Shown here: one piece after another, positions 46,283-55,840 of the stretch | Layout: every line of letters begins with the position of its first letter | Position numbering within the stretch: the first letter of the stretch is position 1 | DNA from: Thozetella sp. PMI_491 | Lineage: Eukaryota; Ascomycota; Sordariomycetes; Chaetosphaeriales; Chaetosphaeriaceae | NCBI GenBank assembly: GCA_021432635.1 | Contig: MU270016.1 | Location: 1,551,611 to 1,615,610 of the forward strand | Reading direction: 5' to 3' | Length of the DNA stretch: 64,000 nt | Position numbers and translations under genes: made by a program | Notes under the pieces: generated by a model | Seen by the model: only the letters and a program-made list of their open reading frames with translations | Databases searched by the model: none | What the model was told of the DNA's origin: nothing

Positions 46283-47316
46283 ATGGGGTTTCCTACTGAG
46301 CAAGCAGACTACGCTGACGACGTCAGTCAAAGAGCTTCCAACGAAGATGATCGATTCTTGAAAGAGTCAGAGCCAGACCATGAGTCCCTTGTATTCGAAG
46401 TTTTGCGAGGGAAGAAGCGCACGTATCGTGCATTTATTCTTTTTACCCTTCTAAATACTCTTATACTATGTGTTTCAGTCGTCTTTTTCGCAGCTTCGCG
46501 CAGGAATGTTTGTGAGGCAGGGAACTCAGACGTCAAGAATAGTCTCCTGAAGGCAACCTCGGAACCATGTACGTTGCTGCTGGTTTTTGGAACCCCAAGC
46601 TGAAGAATGAACACTATAGTTGAGATTTTGTATGACTGACGATTCAAACAGCGCCTCTCCTAGATCTGATCGATATCTCACTTATTTCTAAACGGATGAA
46701 CGGATCTCTCTTGGAAACCAACCCGAAAAATATCTATCGACAATCGCCATCACCCGAGGTCGACGCGGCATGGGGACGAATTCAGACACGCGATTCAATC
46801 GTCATTACCCGAGAGGACGTCATTCGCATGGGCAAGGATCCAGAAGACGCCTCAAAGTATCCGGAATGGATGGGCCTCGGTTCTGATGCCTACATCGCTA
46901 AGGTCGATGTCTTCCACCAGATCCATTGCCTCAACACGCTCCGCAAAAACTTGCATAAAAATTATGACTACTATTACGACAAGCCGGAGGATAAGTTCCA
47001 GGATTTGCATGTTAGCCACTGCCTGGTGAATCTGCTCGAAAATCTCATGTGTTATGGCAACGTGGACGTGTACACACACGTCTGGAATGACGCGCAGATA
47101 CATCCGTTTGCCGACTTCAATATCAACCACAAGTGCCGCGATTTTGATGCTATACTAGCGTGGCAAGAAGAGAACGCCATCCCTCTTGACAGCTGGTCGG
47201 ACGCACGGCCGCCTGACGATTACAAGGTCCACGTCATGAGTCACGAGTTTAAGGAAGTGCTCCACTGGTACGATGATCACCCTAATGTCTACTTTGAGGG
47301 CGGTGAAACGGCATGA
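46283..47316 (+). CDS. UstYa family oxidase (DUF3328)
   Basis: Exons 46283-46568 and 46652-47316 join (GTACGT donor, CTGAC branch, ACAG acceptor) to 316 residues. A cytosolic acidic N-terminus and the basic stretch RGKKRTYRA precede one transmembrane helix at about residues 50-71. The lumenal domain carries the two diagnostic HxxHC motifs, HQIHC at 184-188 (followed by LNTLRK) and HVSHC at 215-219 (followed by LVNLLENLMCYG). YPEWMGLG and the start of the domain around WGRI also match. UstYa proteins are metal-dependent oxidases that perform the Tyr-side-chain macrocyclisation of ustiloxin-type RiPPs in the secretory pathway. Its divergent position beside the repeat precursor makes that peptide the obvious substrate. 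Only one UstY gene is visible; ustiloxin uses two. Confidence 0.93.
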
Positions 47317-47697
47317 AGGGCCGTAAGAGGTTAGGAATTAAATCTCTATTGAGTTTCTGGAAAAGATCCTGCCTCCCTCCAGCTTGGCTTGCTGCTGGTG
47401 GATACCGACAACATGTATAGTACTGTCACGAAGGAGGGACTTTGGTAGCACGAATCTGACCTGCGGGGTTAAAAAGCGTAACGGTCTAGATAAGCACCAA
47501 TACCTCCCTAGCCGCCGATGCGCAGGCTGGAGGAGTAGAGTAGTGTGACTGGATACCCCGCAGATGCTTTGTCCGAAGCTCCACAGCGATGCACTTGTGT
47601 TCGGACCGCACCAACCCCTCCCGTACCTCGGTCCACGCTTTGTCTTCATCCACAGTGCATCCCAAACTTGGAATACCAATAGCATACTGGAGGAAGC
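47317..47697. other. Intergenic stretch
   Basis: Between the UstYa gene and the serine hydrolase, both on the plus strand. No gene seen; an antisense frame here has no domain. Confidence 0.5.
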
Positions 47698-49418
47698 ATG
47701 GATTTCACTCCCTTCACACCCGACTTTGATAGGGCGGTAGAGGGTCAGCTAGGGCGCTGGCACATACCGGGTGTCGCCTTCTCCGTCGTGCATGAGGAAT
47801 GCACCTGGACGAAAGGCTACGGGCTAGCCGATTTCGAGTCCAAAGCGCCGGTAGATCCTTCAAACACTCTTTTCTTTGGAGCAAGCACTACCAAGGCGCA
47901 TCTATGTGCGGCTTGGGCTATCTATATCGCCTCTGATGCCAATCAGTCCAAGCCCCTGGACGAACGCATCACCTGGCGGACGCCCATGGTCAAGATTATT
48001 CCGGGTGACTTTATACTTTCAGACCCTGTTCGCACGCCCCAGGTAACCCTAGAAGACTGTCTGTCTCATCGCACTGGGCTGCCAAGACATGAAATGTCCA
48101 CCGCGAGAGGAGGTGACAACGTCTTGCAGCAGATCACCCGGAATCTTCGGAACCTCCCCTTGCACAATTCTCTCAGAGAAGAGCATGAGTACTGTAACCA
48201 AGGGTTCATCGCGTCTTCTTATGCTCTCGAAGTTACCACTGGAAAGCCTCTCTCAACCTATATCAAAGAGGCTCTGTGGTACCCACTGGATATGCGTGAC
48301 ACCTATGGGGGCTTCCGAGAGGCGCATGCTGCTGGCGGGAGTATCGCGCAAGGACATTCCTGGACGAAGTTGCCATCCGATTCGGATTGGGACGACGTCG
48401 AACTGACCAAGGAGAGTCCCCTTGACGGAGCTGAACGAGCTGGAGCAGGTTTCATCGCCAGCACCGCCGACGACTATGCGAAATGGATGCGGGCACTACT
48501 CAACCCGTCATCCTCTGGTCCTATCACCGAGGACATCGTCAAGAGCGTATGGGCGCCTCGTGTTGTTTTACCTCCTACTGATGCTGCCAACATACCGTTT
48601 GAGGGGGTAATCGCTTATGCCCTGGGCTGGTACATGTCCAGCTACAAGACACATCTGGTTTACTTCCACGCAGGCGAGATCGACGGATACGGAGCCTTTG
48701 TGATGATAGTCCCCTCTCTGAAATTAGGCGTCTCTCTTTTGTCAAACGGTCAGAGAGCACATAACGTCCTGAAAGGGCTTTCAGTGGGCCTCATCGATGC
48801 GCTCCTGGGCGATTCCGGTGACAAGGCTTTAGAGACGGTGGAAGAGGCCTTCTTGAAATCTAACAAAGACCAAGCAGAAAAGGCTAGCACCGCTCTCCAG
48901 CGCCTATACCCCGATGCTCCAGCAACCCCGACTATTCCACTCGCATTAGATGTGAAGGAATACACAGGCTCATATCGCAACCTCGCCTATGGGCCTTTTA
49001 CCCTGGAGCTTCTCGACCGGGGGAAGGATGCTGGCAGCACGCAATTTGAGAGCACTACTTATCTAGTGAGTAGGACAGGGCAGCACCACTCCCTACCTCG
49101 AACCTCTACCTTCACCTACATCAATGCGGAGAATTGGTTCGTCACACGGTTCGAGACTGGCATAGAAGTGGTGAACCCGGACCGTAGTCCATCTAAGACA
49201 GCACTCAAAGCCCAAACTCGGATCAACGCGAAAGGTCAAGTGGTAAGCAACCATGTCTTGACGATGCCTGGCCTTTTACCTTGTTTTTGTATCCTCCCCC
49301 GGAATGGGCTTCTTGTGCGGCCGTATCTTTCTAACATCACTCTCTGTAGGAGGCAATAGGCATCACAATGGAGCCAGCTCTACCCGACTTATTTTTCTGG
49401 TTCACCAAAGAATCTTAG
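47698..49418 (+). CDS. Beta-lactamase-fold serine hydrolase (class C/LovD-like)
   Basis: Exon 1 (47698-49242) and exon 2 (49350-49418, GTAAGC donor and CTGTAG acceptor) give 537 residues. The catalytic SxxK is STTK at residues 63-66 in FFGASTTKAHLC. The YxN motif is YCN at 165-167 in EHEYCNQGF. The third-strand motif is HAG in LVYFHAGEIDGYGAF. These define the beta-lactamase/transpeptidase-like family, which in fungi includes esterases, transacylases such as LovD, and D-amino-acid peptidases. Without the splice, the C-terminus would read into intron; the spliced end IGITMEPALPDLFFWFT is family-like. No signal peptide, so it is probably cytosolic. It lies 380 bases downstream of the UstYa gene on the same strand, so it may act as a peptidase or acyltransferase in the RiPP pathway. 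That is inference. Confidence 0.9.
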
Positions 49419-50024
49419 TAGATAGTTCTTTGGTTATCTTCTCGGGGGTTCACGTTTAAGTTGCAGAAATGACGTTCGGATTATACGGAGTATGCTGGTC
49501 CATGACCAAGTTTAGCCAATTATGAGGTACGAATCGGCCACTCTTGTAGTCCACACTTGAGCATTCTTAGGGCATCTAAATGATGCTCAGTACGGGTATC
49601 TAAGCCAACAGACAAAATATTCACAAGGAATCTGGGCTTTGCACCCGAGGCCGACGGAACCTGTAGGGAGCTTGAGCGGTCAATCATATCCGACATCCAA
49701 GGGCCACACCTAGCCTAGCATAGCGGGCTCCGCATCTCGTGGGGCTTGGCCCGATCTCCACGGGCCCACGATCCCGGTCCGATGCAACGGCCGGATACAC
49801 AATCCCGATGGTAATAAGCGGGGGTGTATTCGTCGGAGGGTGTCAGCCGTATGTGTGCCACGATCTGTAGAACTATCGATGTTCAATTACCCTAGCATAT
49901 TGGATTCGGACGGAAGTGTCGGCTGCTAGTTGGTAGGTAATAAATAATATTTAGATGTCTCACCCCGAGAAACGTACGTGAGTTTGTTAGTACCACATAC
50001 CCCATCTCTGTCCTTGGCGCCAAC
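49419..50024. promoter_or_regulatory. Intergenic region upstream of the carboxylesterase
   Basis: No coding region. Contains acgtacgtgagtttgt at 49972-49987, ending 37 bases before the ATG and identical to a 16-mer at 44439-44454. The motif includes the palindrome ACGTACGT. Its function is unknown. Confidence 0.35.
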
Positions 50025-51818
50025 ATGCTTGCCCCCAAGCCCTCCATGGGAGCCGTTCTGTGGTGTCTGGTATTGGCTGCTCCATCCGCGTGTTTGGTAT
50101 CTTGCTTCGCTCCACAGGTGACAGTCAAAAATGGTACCTACTCTGGGACATATTTACCCAATTTCCAGCAGGATGCTTTCCTAGGCATGCCATACGCACA
50201 GCCGCCTGTTGGGACTCTTCGTTTTAAACCACCGGTTTCCTTGAATACGTCCTGGATTGGCAATCGTAATGCGACTGATTATAGCCCCTACTGTCCCGGA
50301 TACAACAATGATGCGGCGAACTACCAACCTAGCGAGGACTGCCTGACGATCAACGTCATTCGGCCAATTGGATACGATGGGCAACAGCTACCTGTTGCTG
50401 TTTGGATTTATGGCGGCGGCTACTTTGCAGTATGTTCGACACTCGTTTGGTCTTGTGTCACGCAAGATGAGGTATCTGACCGGCGTGGATATAGGGCGGA
50501 TCAGCAGATCCTCGTTATAATCTCAGCTACATCGTGGCGGCCTCTGTGCAAATGGGCAAGCCGATGGTTGCGATCTCTATGAACTATCGTTTGGCTGGCT
50601 GGTAAGCCGATTCTGAACCATCCGTGATGGTCACGGAATTACGACTTACCTATGGGTAGGGGCTTCATGAAGAGTTCCGATCTCGTTGCGGAGGGATCTA
50701 CCAATATGGGTATGCGCGATCAGCGCCTAGCTTTGCATTGGATTCAAGAGAATGTCGCTGCTTTTGGCGGCAACCCTTCAAAGGTCACCATCTGGGGCGA
50801 ATCGGCCGGGGCCTTTTCAGTCGGCTTCCACCTGGTAGCATATGGCGGCCGGGACGACTCCCTTTTCCGGGGCGCCATCGCGGAGAGCGGTAATCCTCTT
50901 TATCTCGGCCATCCGACTTGGAAGGAGTCGCAAGCGTACTACGACAACATCACGGCTCTTACTGGATGCACCGATGCGACTGACACACTAGAGTGTCTAC
51001 GGTCTGTGCCATTTGAGACTTTAGATGAGATTTTCGCCAATACTTGGAAGAACATATTCTTCCCACAGCCTGACGGCGACTTCATCCAGGGTTCGACGAT
51101 GGATCAAATGCTTAGTGGCCAGTTCGTAAAGACACCTCTGCTAATTGGATGCAACACCGACGAGGGGACAGCTTTCCTGCCCGGAGTTATGAATACTGAC
51201 CAAGATCTCATTGACTACATCCTCACACAAGGCCCAGACGAGACGACAGCGCTGGATCTCTTGAAGCTGTACCCAGACATTCCAGCCGTGGGTATTCCCG
51301 ATAGCGTCACCGCGCAACCCAACTCTAGTGTCTACGGCTTTATGTACAAGCGAGCAGCAGCCTACAATGGAGATTACTACTTCATCGCAGGCCGGCGCTT
51401 CACCGCTGCACAGTGGGCGCTGCACAATACCTCGTCCTACAGCTACCGCTTTAATACTGCACACTATAATGGTGGGCCTGATTTTGCAAGTGTCACTCAC
51501 GGCAGGGAGTTGGCGTATGTCTTTGGTGCAGCCAATGCTGCCAGCTACAGCCCAAATCCGTTTCAAGACATGCCAGCATCATATTACGAACTTTCGGTCC
51601 TAATACAAAAGATGTGGGTATCCTTCGTGAACGATCTGAACCCAAACGCCCATGGTGTTAAGACCCAACCAACCTGGCCTGCTTATGTAGCTACAGATGG
51701 GTATGGGCAAAATTTCGTGTTTGATGCCAATCTGACGAACTACGTGGAGCTGGATACCTTCCGAGCGTCTGGCATTGCGTACCTTCATTCTGTGTGGAAG
51801 TCTCAATATGGTTATTAG
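50025..51818 (+). CDS. Secreted type-B carboxylesterase/lipase
   Basis: Exons 50025-50429, 50495-50601 and 50660-51818 close to 556 residues. The N-terminus has a signal peptide (MLAPKPSMGAVLWCLVLAAP). VKNGTYSGTYLPNFQQDAFL and FLGMPYAQPPVGTLRFKPP are the standard carboxylesterase entry. The type-B signature EDCLTINVIRP follows. The oxyanion hole is IYGGGY. The nucleophile is the Ser of GESAG in VTIWGESAGAFS. The acid is the Glu of NTDEGTAF, and the His lies in SVTHGRELAYVFG. Several NxS/T sites fit glycosylation. The enzyme hydrolyses esters outside the cell or in the secretory pathway. An intron-retained reading would break it, but the spliced form is intact. A role in the neighbouring RiPP locus is possible but unproven. 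Confidence 0.92.
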
Positions 51819-52915
51819 AGAGCTGTCTATAATTAAATATGAAAATGAAGGGGGGAGGAGGGGGGGGGGGGGGGCACAGCAGTATAACAACTATGCCAGA
51901 GCTCTACACTTCCTCACATCACAGGGAAAGGGGGTCAGAAAATATGTTAATCAACAGACTTCCACTAAATTACTTACCACTCACCTCGCAATCAGCTTGC
52001 GCCGGCCTAGCTCACACCACTCACATGGGCCATCGGATAAGCCCAGTGTGCCGTTGTCAATATCGGAATCGAGAAATTCAAAATCTCATAGCTTGTAACG
52101 AGTATACAGCGTCCCAATACCTCAACTGGTCTTCCACTTGTAGCTATAACGCCCACATAACTAGTTCATGGGACAACTGGCTGTTCCAACAAGCAACCAC
52201 CTCTCTCCTCTTTTTCGAAAACTTAGAAAGCTTGTGCTAGCAAATTGGATGCACTCTTACTCTGTGATAGCCGAAGTCGGACCGATTGATATCAAAGGAG
52301 AGTGCACGCAGAGAGTTGTTTAGATATTTGACCAGTCTTTGTCGCACGAGCGCTAGTGTAGGATGCCGCGTTAGCTGGCGATCGCAGGCAACGAGACAAA
52401 GCTATTAAATATGATACTACCATGACGTAGACCGCCTTAATAAACTTCATAATTGCATCATGCACGGGAATGTACAAATGCAAGCGGGTGCGTTCACATG
52501 TCTGCGGTTAAACGACTATGCTACGAATTGTCTTCAATGGTTTATACAGACGGCGCAAGCAATTTGACCCTCCGTGAGAGGTGTGATTCCCGACTGCGAA
52601 AATTTCTACCTCGGATAACATTCGACTTGTCGGACTCTTGGGGCTGTATTTGGTGAGAATAAAGAGCTCGCTTGATCTATTTACCTCCGAGGCCATCCGA
52701 GGCGCTATTCCCGCAGCAGACTTATGCATCACAGATGGAGGAAGTGGCCTCCGATTGTGTCTTCGACATGATAATGTAACGAGCGTGTGTCAATAATAAA
52801 CAAGGAATACTATCCAAGGCCTTGAGATATCAAAATGACTGTGATGATGCATCGTTCCTCCGTCGACAAGATCTACTGAGCTAGACTTTTGATCACACCA
52901 CTCGCTCTAGCAGAT
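51819..52915. other. Gene-free stretch with a G homopolymer
   Basis: A run of 15 G lies at 51860-51874, directly after the carboxylesterase stop. Short frames on both strands show no domains. The right end is the 3' flank of the small cysteine-rich protein gene. Confidence 0.45.
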
Positions 52916-53261
52916 TCACGGGTTGTCGCAATCCCCGTATGTAGAAACACATATAGATCCCTTATTTCCACACGCGGTACAGTAAGCATGCTCCGTGCTA
53001 TAGCAGTTACCCTCTCCAATTAGGCAATGGCCGCCCACATGGACGCAGTTGGTACATGCTCGTGCGTTGAGCGGGCGAAGCTAAGATCGCATCAGCCACA
53101 ACCATGGGAATTGGCTCAATTTTGCTGAAACTCACAACTTCACGGACGAGAGTCTGTCCGTCTCGCTGAATAACTTCGACGCCCATCAGGGTGGGAGCAG
53201 GGCTAGCAACGGCGCCTAGGATGGCTGTGCAAGCAATGGCAAGGAAGGCGGCTCGCATCAT
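52916..53261 (-). CDS. Small secreted cysteine-rich protein (effector-like)
   Basis: Exon 1 (53136-53261) and exon 2 (52916-53080) are joined by a 55-base intron with GTGAGT donor, CTGAT branch and TTAG acceptor, giving 96 residues. Without splicing the frame ends early and the cysteines are lost. The signal peptide is MMRAAFLAIACTAILGAVAS. A short pro-like region (PAPTLMGVEVIQRDGQ) precedes a C-terminal domain with eight cysteines in the pattern ACTNC, GGHC, GNC, AYC, TAC, SIC, GDC, ending DNP. I do not recognise the family. The even cysteine number suggests four disulfides, as in small secreted effectors or antimicrobial-type peptides. No function can be assigned. Confidence 0.7.
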
Positions 53262-54014
53262 GAATGACTGAGTAGGTATCTTGAAGTGCTGAGAAGTTGA
53301 CAGGTACTGCCAAGGCGAAGTCGGATTATTTATTGACGATGAAACTGGTGTCCCTGTACAATCAACAGCGGGGACGGGTGATGCGTTTTATACTTAGGAA
53401 ATAGAAATAACTGGCGGAGGATCTATCATCTGCTCTCTTCATAGAGATTATGGCAATAATCTTCATGGTTTTCTAATCATTGCGTCGCGGAGTAAATTCC
53501 CAGTGTCCTCATTCCTCACTGGCTCGTAGATGACGCGAACCCGGTGCTACGTTAGGTGGAATGTTGTACTGAGCGACTTTGATACTAGTTGCCACTCCTT
53601 CTATTTCAAGCTAGCTGAGTATCACAGAATTCTCTGGCCCAAGACTAACACTGCCTCGGTTTCAATTTAGTGGTTGAGTTGTATGTGATACAATTTGGGG
53701 CGTCAGAAAATGACTATCTATATCTATTAGACGGTGGCAAAGACGCTAGCCGCCCCGAAAGTCCCTCTCGATTGGGAAAAGACCTACAACCGTCTCCGTT
53801 GAAACCCGATCCGTACGACTCATGTCATCCCTTTCTTGAATTTTGAGACATATTTCATCTACACAGACCTACAATCCGGGCAAGGGGGCCGGACTTTCGG
53901 GTGTTACGGAAAGCAAGAGGCAATGGCAGGCTCAGGTCAAAACGAGCAGCCCAAGCCTCAATAATCCTCCTTTTCATAGCTTTTATGAAATATCTTGAGC
54001 ATTATACATGTGAA
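53262..54014. other. Intergenic stretch
   Basis: Promoter side of the small secreted protein gene on the minus strand, and the 3' flank of the VCBS remnant. No gene seen. Confidence 0.45.
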
Positions 54015-55775
54015 TTATAAATAAAAACAAAAGAACCATAGTGATGCCAGCGCAGGTGATGACAAGGTATCTGAATCGTCGCCATTGCTGCCACTGGCAG
54101 CACCAGGACACACGTTGAACCACGTCACGGCCGTATCAGCCACAGAGTCCGCTACATGCATGTCAGCCCGGCCATCGCCATCAAGGTCGGGAAAGTTGAC
54201 GCAAGATCCTTGCGCCGCGCCGAGGTATGCAGGGCCTTTGTTTTCCCAGGTGAAGGGGCTGTCGCTTGCTGGTGTTCTAGAACACCGCAGCGTCGCCGCT
54301 GAATTTGTCCAGGCGGAGATAGTCGGCACCACCCTCAGCGTTCACATCAGCCCATCTAAGGTTAGCCCGATCCCATCCTTCCATCTTCTTAATCTGGGTT
54401 TGGTAGACCAAACTATCTGCTGTGTTCAGAAAGCCCGAGGTACGGCCATTCTTCTCGATGCAGAGATAATCAGCGCGTCTGTCTCCATCAATGTCGGCAA
54501 TCTCACGGCAAGATCGTAGATTCCTACACGCTTCTGCTCCCCGCATAGAGGGAAGAAACCTTGGCGAACAAAACTGTTGAAGTTCCCATTTCACTTGAAT
54601 TGATTGAACCAGACAATCGAGCTACCAGTATTGTGGACGACATAGATGATATCGCAGAGGCCAACGCCGTCCCAGCCGGCAAGGCGCAGATCACGGCGAT
54701 CAGCCTGGAAGCCGAAGAAATCGTTAGAGGTCCAGATTTGGTAATGGAGGTCCCAGAATGGAGGTGTGGCCGGAAAAGTGCCCCCAAAGCTTTCGTAGAG
54801 AACCATGTAGCCTGTCGAGTGAGCCCACACGTAGTCTATCGCACCGTTCGCATGACCCATCATGTTACAGTAGCGATTTCCATCAGCTATGGGCATCGAA
54901 TGTTAGCGAATCGGAAATGTGAATGTTCATACAAAGAACACGCTTACCTTTTAACTTTGTAGTCCCGCTCCCTTCGTTCTGCCAAATGTGAAAATTGCAC
55001 TTGTGCAGACCCGGGACTATGACCTCCCCGCCATCCTCGATCCACACATAATCGGCGCGGCCTCCTAGGGCGAAGGCTTCCGGCTGACCATAGACTTTGG
55101 CGAATTGAATGTATTGCCTTCCAACATCTTTGCTCATACAGTAATGTTTGTAACCGACGCCGTCGACAGCATTGACTCCTGCGCGCCAAAGAGGTGCCAG
55201 TGTCCCTTTGGTGCACCCACGGTTGTTGGTATATGTTCACGTACGGCCTGTGTCGTCCACCCACATCCAATCATCACGACCCTTAAGAACACGTTAGCGA
55301 TAAAGAGAATTATAAAGTCACATCACAGAGGAAGGCCTTAAGCAACAGTGGTTTGAAGAACAGAAATAGAGGGGGCATGGATACGTATGTCACCGCTTAG
55401 GTCGAAGAAGCGGACACCATGCACATCTCCAAATCCTTTCCCGGTGAAGACAACCCCCAGAGGTTGCCAATAGTCGGGCATACCCCCTGACAATCACAGT
55501 CAAAGTTAGCCACTCCCCATTCATAGCCTCTAGAGGGTCTTATTCTCGACTCACCTTGGCCTCCATTGCGCCAACATGATATGTCACCAATATCGCCGAT
55601 AGTGCAATAATCCGCCCGTCCATCTCCATCAGGATCTGGAAGAAGGACGCGATCCTGTGAGGTCCTTCCGATTTCTTCCAAAGCCCCCCCGAAGCGAATG
55701 TATACGAGCCCTTGTTGAGGGTCACGTAAGTGTCACCGTTAGGACTAATACAAATCATATCGTCCAGTCCGCCGG
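54015..55775 (-). pseudogene. Decaying FG-GAP/VCBS repeat domain
   Basis: Repeated Ca-binding-like blade motifs can be read through several introns: DPDGDGRADYCTIGD, GGRADYVWIEDGG, DIDGDRRADYLCIEKNG and FPDLDGDGRADMHVAD, followed by a tail with a hydrophobic end. These are VCBS/FG-GAP beta-propeller repeats seen in secreted fungal proteins. At least three lesions break it. The frame changes at a C7 run (G7 on the coding strand) at 55684-55690. An in-frame TGA lies at 55237-55239 between GRT and TYTNNRGC. A stop plus frame change lies near 54280, between SGDAAVF and DSPFTWENKGP. Sequencing error could explain the homopolymer but hardly all three. The upstream exon of this domain is fused to the adenylation domain of the next entry. 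Confidence 0.7.
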
Positions 55776-55840
55776 CTAAAGACAGCTTGTTAACATAGAA
55801 TTCTACGTGGATAGTAGATGTACCGTGGTCTTGAGCTTAC

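Noticed and set aside
54085-54962. Plus-strand frames opposite the VCBS region
   Set aside because: They are antisense to sequence with clear FG-GAP motifs on the minus strand.
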